In this document: piece by piece, positions 59,932 through 64,000 of the stretch
Position numbering within the stretch: position 1 is the stretch's first letter
How the letters are laid out: each line of letters opens with the position of its first letter
NCBI RefSeq assembly: GCF_015711605.1
Contig: NZ_JABTEZ010000003.1
Location: forward strand, 868,001 to 932,000
Source: Planomonospora sp. ID67723
Lineage (GTDB): Bacteria > Actinomycetota > Actinomycetes > Streptosporangiales > Streptosporangiaceae
Direction: 5' to 3'
Length of the DNA: 64,000 nt
Position numbers and translations under genes: made by a program
The notes under the pieces: model-generated
What the model was told of the DNA's origin: nothing
What the model saw: only the letters and a program-made list of their open reading frames with translations
Databases searched by the model: none

Positions 59932-60798
59932 ATGAACCTCTCCGGTGTGTACGTCCCCCTGATCACCCCCTTCGCCGAGGACGGCGAGGTCGCCGCCGGC
60001 GCGCTCGACGGCCTGGCGCGCGCCGTACTCGACGGCGGAGCGGCCGGGCTGGTCGCCCTCGGCACCACCGCCGAGGCCGCCATGCTCGCCGAGGAGGAGC
60101 GCCGGGCGGTCGTCGGGATCTGCGCGCGGGCCTGCCGGGAGCACGGGGCGACGCTGATCGTCGGGGCCGGGTCGAGCGACACGCGCGGCTCGGCCGAGGC
60201 GTTGCACGCCCTCAAGGACGTCGCGGACGCCGCCCTGGTCACCGTCCCCTCGTTCGTCCGCCCGTCGGAGGCGGGGGTGCTCGCCCACTTCACCGCGCTG
60301 GCCGGGCAGAGCCCGGTGCCGCTGATCGTCTACAACGTCCCCTACCGGACCGGGCAGTCCGTCGGCGCCGCCACGCTGCGCGAGATCGGCGAGCTGCCCA
60401 TGGTGGCGGGGGTAAAGCACGCGGTCGGCGGCGTCGACGCCGACACCGTCGCGCTGCTGGCCGACCTCCCCGAGGGCTTCGCGGTCCTCGCCGGGGACGA
60501 CCCGTTCTTCTCCGCCGTGCTCGCCCTGGGCGGATCCGGCGGCATCCTCGCCTCGGCGCACCTCGCCACCGCCCGGTTCGCCGAGCTGGCCGAGGCCTGG
60601 GCGGCCGGGGACGTCACCCGCGCCCGCGCCCTCGGCCACCGCCTGTCGGCCATGTCGTCGAGCCTGTTCACCGAGCCCAACCCGACCGTCCTGAAGGGAG
60701 TGCTGCACGCCCAGGGCCGGATCCCCACCGCCTCGGTACGGCTCCCGCTCGTCCCCGCCCGGCGGGAGTCGGTCGAGGCGGCGCTGCGGCTGCTGTGA
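59932..60798 (+). CDS. Dihydrodipicolinate synthase (DapA) family protein
   Basis: A 288-residue class I aldolase/lyase. GTTAE (44-48) replaces the usual GTTGE, Y134 (YNVPYRTG) and the Schiff-base K162 (GVKHAVGGV) are present. The ALAGDDPFFSAVLALGGSGG motif is typical. Beyond lysine synthesis, this family includes sugar-acid and hydroxyproline lyases; the divergent LysR regulator suggests an inducible catabolic role rather than housekeeping DapA. Confidence 0.85.
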   Translation: MNLSGVYVPLITPFAEDGEVAAGALDGLARAVLDGGAAGLVALGTTAEAAMLAEEERRAVVGICARACREHGATLIVGAGSSDTRGSAEALHALKDVADAALVTVPSFVRPSEAGVLAHFTALAGQSPVPLIVYNVPYRTGQSVGAATLREIGELPMVAGVKHAVGGVDADTVALLADLPEGFAVLAGDDPFFSAVLALGGSGGILASAHLATARFAELAEAWAAGDVTRARALGHRLSAMSSSLFTEPNPTVLKGVLHAQGRIPTASVRLPLVPARRESVEAALRLL

Positions 60799-60834
60799 CC
60801 GCGCGGCCGCCGTGACCGCGGCGGGCCGGGCGGG

Positions 60835-61644
60835 TCAGACGGCCTGGCAGCCGGGGCACCAGAACAGGTTGCGGCCGACGAGCGCCTCGGTGCGGACCTC
60901 GGTCTCGCAGACCAGGCAGGGCATGCCCGAACGGCGGTAGACGTAGACCTCGCCGCCGTGGTCGTCGATCCGGGGCGGGCGGCCCATCGCCTCGGGCGTG
61001 TGCTCGGGCCGTACCGTGTCGATCCTGCCCGCCCGCACGCCGTCGGCCATGAGGAGCACCAGGTCGGCCCAGATCGCCTCCCACCGCTCGCGGGTCAGCT
61101 CCCGGCCGGGCGTGGCCGGGGCGACGCCCTGGCGGAAGAGCACCTCGGCCCGGTAGATGTTGCCCACCCCCGCGACCACCGACTGGTCCATCAGCAGGGC
61201 CCCGACGGACGTGCGGCTGCGGGCGATCCGCCGCCAGGCCAGGTCCGGGTCGGCGTCCGGGCGCAGCGGGTCGGGCCCGAGCCGGGCGTGCAGGGCCTTG
61301 ACCTCGGCGGGCTCCAGCAGCTCGCAGGTGTTGGGGCCGCGCAGGTCGGCGTAGTGGCGGGCGCCGGTCAGGCGCAGCCGCACCTCGCCGACGGGTGGGA
61401 GGACCGGGACCTGGGCGAAGGCGTACTTGCCGTAGATGCCGAGGTGGACGTGGAGCCACCGGTCGTCGTCGAAGCCGAGCAGCAGGTGCTTGCCGTGCGC
61501 GTCGGCCTCCCGGAGCACCCGCCCGTCGATCCGCAGGGCTCCGGCGGCGAACCTTCCCTGGGGGCTCTCGGCGCGCACGGTGTGGCCGCAGAACAGCCGC
61601 CGGTGCTCGGCGGCCAGGCGGTGGATGGTGTGTCCTTCGGGCAT
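60835..61644 (-). CDS. Fpg/Nei-family DNA glycosylase/AP lyase
   Basis: A 269-residue base-excision repair enzyme. MPEGHTIHRLA supplies the N-terminal proline nucleophile (after Met removal) and Glu; HLGIYGKYAFAQVPVLPPVG is the core sheet. The H2TH part is MDQSVVAGVGNIYRAEVLFR, and the zinc finger is CLVCETEV with WCPGCQ. MPEGHT is the signature of Nei-type enzymes in actinomycetes, which remove oxidised pyrimidines. It is followed on the same strand by no close partner. Confidence 0.93.
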   Translation of the reverse strand: MPEGHTIHRLAAEHRRLFCGHTVRAESPQGRFAAGALRIDGRVLREADAHGKHLLLGFDDDRWLHVHLGIYGKYAFAQVPVLPPVGEVRLRLTGARHYADLRGPNTCELLEPAEVKALHARLGPDPLRPDADPDLAWRRIARSRTSVGALLMDQSVVAGVGNIYRAEVLFRQGVAPATPGRELTRERWEAIWADLVLLMADGVRAGRIDTVRPEHTPEAMGRPPRIDDHGGEVYVYRRSGMPCLVCETEVRTEALVGRNLFWCPGCQAV

Positions 61645-61652
61645 GGTGCAGG

Positions 61653-62117
61653 TTATCCGGCCTTCTCGGCTCGTGCGGTCTTCTGGGCGGCTCCGGGCAG
61701 CCCGGCGGCTCCGGCCCGCCCGCCCGCAGGGGGAGCGGCGGGCTCACGGCGGACGAGTGCGTGCGCGGCCGCGGCCAGGGCGGCCCCGGCGGCGTAGGCG
61801 ACCAGGTCCATCGCGCCGAACGTGCTGCCGAGCACCAGCCTGGCCAGCACGCTCGCCTCCGACAACGCGGCGGGCACCGGCGTGAGCTGGGCCAGCTCCA
61901 CCGCCCAGCTGAGCGCCACCGCCCCGGCCGCGGCCCGGACCGGGGCGACGCCGGGCCGCACGAGCACCACCAGCGTGTACACGAGCACGGTGTAGAGGGC
62001 ATCGCCGCCGTACTTGGCGAACCAGCCGTCGGCGACCGCGCGCAGGGTCAGGCCGGCGGCGACGGTGACGACGGCGACCAGGGCGGCGGGCAGGCGGGTG
62101 CGGAGGGCGGGAGGCAC
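61653..62117 (-). CDS. DUF2809 membrane protein
   Basis: A 154-residue protein with four hydrophobic helices (LPAALVAVVTVAAGLTLRAV, ALYTVLVYTLVVLVRPGVAP, AVALSWAVELAQLTPVPAAL) and a DUF2809-type core (GWFAKYGGDALYTVLVY). The start is GTG 62117, with GGAG and a -10-like TATCGT just upstream. It ends nine bases before the Nei-type glycosylase start. The function is unknown. Confidence 0.8.
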   Translation of the reverse strand: MPPALRTRLPAALVAVVTVAAGLTLRAVADGWFAKYGGDALYTVLVYTLVVLVRPGVAPVRAAAGAVALSWAVELAQLTPVPAALSEASVLARLVLGSTFGAMDLVAYAAGAALAAAAHALVRREPAAPPAGGRAGAAGLPGAAQKTARAEKAG

Positions 62118-62158
62118 CGCTCCACGATAACGACCGCCGGTCCCGGCCGGCACGCCGG

Positions 62159-62247
62159 TCAGGGCAGCCGCCACACCACCGGCAGGCCCCTGCCGCCGCC
62201 TCCGACTCCCCGCCCGGCCGGACCCGGGTGTGCAACGCGACGCGCAT
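62159..62247 (-). pseudogene. Remnant of an L-rhamnose mutarotase-like gene
   Basis: A good ribosome site (GGAGG, six bases before ATG 62247) leads into MRVALHTRVRPGGESEA, which resembles the start of actinomycete L-rhamnose mutarotases (PF05336) as I know them. In another frame the following bases read GLPVVWRLP then stop, which resembles the end of that protein. The ~80 residues between are missing and the remaining length is not a multiple of three. The simplest reading is an internal deletion of a once-intact gene. The match is from memory. Confidence 0.5.
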
Positions 62248-62260
62248 GCCGTACCTCCGT

Positions 62261-62293
62261 TGATCGGAGACCGTTATAGCAGTCATCCGATCA
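62261..62293. promoter_or_regulatory. Inverted repeat upstream of the mutarotase remnant
   Basis: TGATCGGA (62261-62268) and TCCGATCA (62286-62293) are perfect 8-bp arms flanking a TATAAC hexamer on the minus strand, a plausible -10. It looks like a preserved operator-promoter of the decayed gene. Confidence 0.45.
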
Positions 62294-62315
62294 ATTGTGG
62301 CTCTTCGGCCGGAGA

Positions 62316-63611
62316 TCAGGGCAGGGGAGGCAGGCGGGAACCGTACAGCCAGGAGGTGAAGAACGTCTCGGACGACCTCGGGGCGTACTCCCGGGCGAGG
62401 TCGAGGAACATCTCCGTGGTGACCGAGCCGTGCCGGTTCTCGCTCGTCCAGGCGCGCAGCAGCGCGAAGAAGGCCAGGTCTCCGAGAGTGGTGCGGAGCG
62501 CGTGCAGGGTGAGGGCGCCGCGCTTGTAGACGCGGTCGTCGAACAGGTTGCGCGCCCCGGGGTCGGCCAGCACGAAGTCCTGGGGGAGGGCGGCCAGGCG
62601 GCGGTGCCAGTGGGCCGCGTGCTGGGCGGCGGACGAGCCGCCGGACACCTCCGACCATATCCACTCCGCGTAGGCCGCGAATCCCTCGTGCAGCCAGATG
62701 TCACGCCAGTCGGCCACCGTCAGGCTGTTGCCGAACCACTGGTGCGCCAGCTCGTGGGCGACCAGCCGCTCCTCGCCGCGCGCCCCGTCCACGTGGTTGG
62801 CACCGAAGATCGACATCCCCTGCGCCTCGACCGGGATCTCCAGCTCGTCCTCGGTCACCACCACGGTGTAGGAGCCGAACGGGTACGGCCCGAACCGCTC
62901 GGTGAAGGCCGTCATCATGCGGTCCTGCCGCCCGAAGTCGTTGCGTACCCGGCGGGCGAGCGCGGGCGGGTGGAACGCCTGCATGCGGGGTCCGAGCTCC
63001 GTCCGCCGGTAGCGGCCGATCTGCACGCTCGCCAGGTACGGCGCCATGGGTTCGGCCTGCTCGTACACCCAGGTCGTGGCCGCCGCGGCATCCCGCCGCT
63101 CCACCAGCTCCCCGTTGGCGACCACCGTGTACGGCGAGGCCGTGGTGACCTCGATCCGGTAGGAGGCCTTGTCGTCCGGCCGGTCGTTGCAGGGGAACCA
63201 CGACGGGGCCCCGATCGGCTGGCCGGCCACGATCACACCGTCGGCGAGCTGCTCCCAGCCGAGACCGCCCCAGTGGCTGGAGACCGGCCGGGGGCTGCCC
63301 GCGTAGCGGACCTCGACGGTGAACGGCCCCGGCCGCAGCCGCGCCTGCGCGACGCGCAGCTTGCCCCCGCGGTGGGTGAAGCGGGCCGTACGGCCGTCGA
63401 CCAGCACCTTGCCGACCCGGAAGGCGCCGAGGTCCAGGCAGAGGTGCTCCAGCGGCCGGACGGCCTGCGCTGACAGGCGGGCGACGGCGTCGAGCCGGTC
63501 GGCGCCGATCCGGTAGTCCAGGGACAGGTCGTAGTGGCCGACCCGGTAGCCGTCCTCGCCGTGCGAGGGGAAGTAGGGGCGGTGGTGGGTGGTGCTCAGA
63601 ACTCTGCTCAC
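62316..63611 (-). CDS. M1 family metallopeptidase
   Basis: A ~431-residue zinc aminopeptidase-like enzyme. H286, E287, H290 (HELAHQWFG) and E309 (LHEGF) form the HExxH-x18-E zinc site. The GAMEN-type segment is EAQGMSIFGANHV. It is shorter than full M1 enzymes: the C-terminal helical domain is small. GTG 63611 overlaps the upstream gene's stop by four bases; ATG 63635 is an alternative. In epsilon-polylysine producers an M1 peptidase is linked to the polylysine synthetase and degrades or protects against the polymer, which fits its coupling here to a Pls/PosA-like gene. Confidence 0.9.
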   Translation of the reverse strand: MSRVLSTTHHRPYFPSHGEDGYRVGHYDLSLDYRIGADRLDAVARLSAQAVRPLEHLCLDLGAFRVGKVLVDGRTARFTHRGGKLRVAQARLRPGPFTVEVRYAGSPRPVSSHWGGLGWEQLADGVIVAGQPIGAPSWFPCNDRPDDKASYRIEVTTASPYTVVANGELVERRDAAAATTWVYEQAEPMAPYLASVQIGRYRRTELGPRMQAFHPPALARRVRNDFGRQDRMMTAFTERFGPYPFGSYTVVVTEDELEIPVEAQGMSIFGANHVDGARGEERLVAHELAHQWFGNSLTVADWRDIWLHEGFAAYAEWIWSEVSGGSSAAQHAAHWHRRLAALPQDFVLADPGARNLFDDRVYKRGALTLHALRTTLGDLAFFALLRAWTSENRHGSVTTEMFLDLAREYAPRSSETFFTSWLYGSRLPPLP

Positions 63612-64000
63612 GTCCTCTGCGGGTGCGCCGTCCATGCTGCGATCGGGTTGCCGAACCAGCGCGTTCCCGGCGGCACGGACTCGCCGCGCATCACCAGGGA
63701 CGCCGGCCCGACCGTGGTGTTCTCCCCCACCGTCGCCGCGGGCAGGACCACCCCGTGCGGGCCGAGCGTCGCGCCGTTCCGCAGGACGACAGTATCGATG
63801 CTCATGACCCGGTCGTGGAACAGGTGCGTCTGCAGGACGCACCCCCGGTTCACGGTCGCGCCGTCGCCCAGGGCGACCAGGTCGATCTCGGGCAGCCAGT
63901 AGGTCTCGCACCACACCCCCCGGCCGATCCGCGCGCCCATCGAGCGCAGCCAGAGGTTGAGCGGGGCCGTGCCCAGCCACGCGTGGGCGAACCACGGTGC
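63608..64000 (-). CDS. C-terminal end of a Pls/PosA-like synthetase (cut by window edge)
   Basis: The frame is open to the window edge; 130 codons are visible. Segments APWFAHAWLGTAPLNLWLRS and GARIGRGVWCETYWLPEIDL lead into hexapeptide-like rungs (VALGDGATVNRGCVLQTHLF, VVLRNGATLGPHGVVLPAAT), ending RWFGNPIAAW. This is the end of Pls/PosA-family non-ribosomal peptide synthetases, which carry adenylation and thiolation domains followed by membrane-embedded tandem domains. The rest lies outside the window. Its stop overlaps the start of the M1 peptidase. Confidence 0.75.
   Translation of the reverse strand, partial: APWFAHAWLGTAPLNLWLRSMGARIGRGVWCETYWLPEIDLVALGDGATVNRGCVLQTHLFHDRVMSIDTVVLRNGATLGPHGVVLPAATVGENTTVGPASLVMRGESVPPGTRWFGNPIAAWTAHPQRT

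Overview
The window is very GC-rich DNA with GTG and TTG starts, leaderless genes, GC-only hairpin terminators and typical actinomycete families (XRE/DUF5753 plus DUF6879, glgC/glycogen synthase, a cobalamin riboswitch before nrdAB, Pls/PosA-like synthetase). It looks like chromosomal DNA of a filamentous actinomycete; gene content fits Streptosporangiales, but that placement is inference. Both end genes are cut: an MFS transporter at the left and a Pls/PosA-type synthetase at the right.

Layout. 1-16.9 kb: oxidoreductases (two NADPH-dependent enone/quinone reductases, one aldo/keto reductase, two SDRs), a diguanylate cyclase, two methyltransferases, a metallo-beta-lactamase-fold hydrolase, an S9 peptidase and an XRE-type regulator divergent from an SDR. 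17-28.5 kb: a GCS2-type ligase, two unknown proteins (one secreted), pyroglutamyl peptidase, a membrane-anchored exonuclease/phosphatase-fold protein, a tandem pair of paralogous unknown membrane proteins, a coupled aldo/keto reductase-epimerase pair divergent from an Lrp/AsnC regulator, and a P-loop kinase. 28.7-32.4 kb: a small membrane protein, then a seven-gene leftward island of mostly unknown small genes around an XRE/DUF5753 regulator, with visibly lower GC, next to a tRNA cluster (Gly-Cys-Gly-Val in transcription order). 33-47 kb: core functions: a divergent Nramp-like transporter, a two-domain cell-wall hydrolase, glmS, a lone TctC-like lipoprotein, riboswitch-controlled nrdAB, an MscS channel, a beta-solenoid membrane protein and an enoyl-CoA hydratase. 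47-54 kb: a coiled-coil protein, divergent glgC/glycogen synthase, a CbiX-like protein, a GNAT, and an MHS transporter divergent from a GntR/FCD regulator.

54.7-58.9 kb is a kynurenine-type block: a formamidase-like hydrolase with a fused dehydroquinase-like N-terminal part, a divergent Lrp/AsnC (KynR-like) regulator, a tryptophan 2,3-dioxygenase homologue with altered active-site positions, and kynurenine 3-monooxygenase. No kynureninase is present. It is followed by LysR/DapA-family genes, a Nei-type glycosylase, a DUF2809 protein, what looks like an internally deleted L-rhamnose mutarotase gene that keeps its RBS and upstream repeats, and an M1 peptidase overlapping the end of a Pls/PosA-like synthetase.

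Regulatory signals worth noting are the overlapping face-to-face leaderless promoters at 14.65 kb, a TetR-type operator before the 2.5 kb reductase, inverted repeats before the 7.8 kb reductase, the transporter/GntR pair and the mutarotase remnant, and at least nine genes with a -10-like hexamer 6-8 nt before the start codon.
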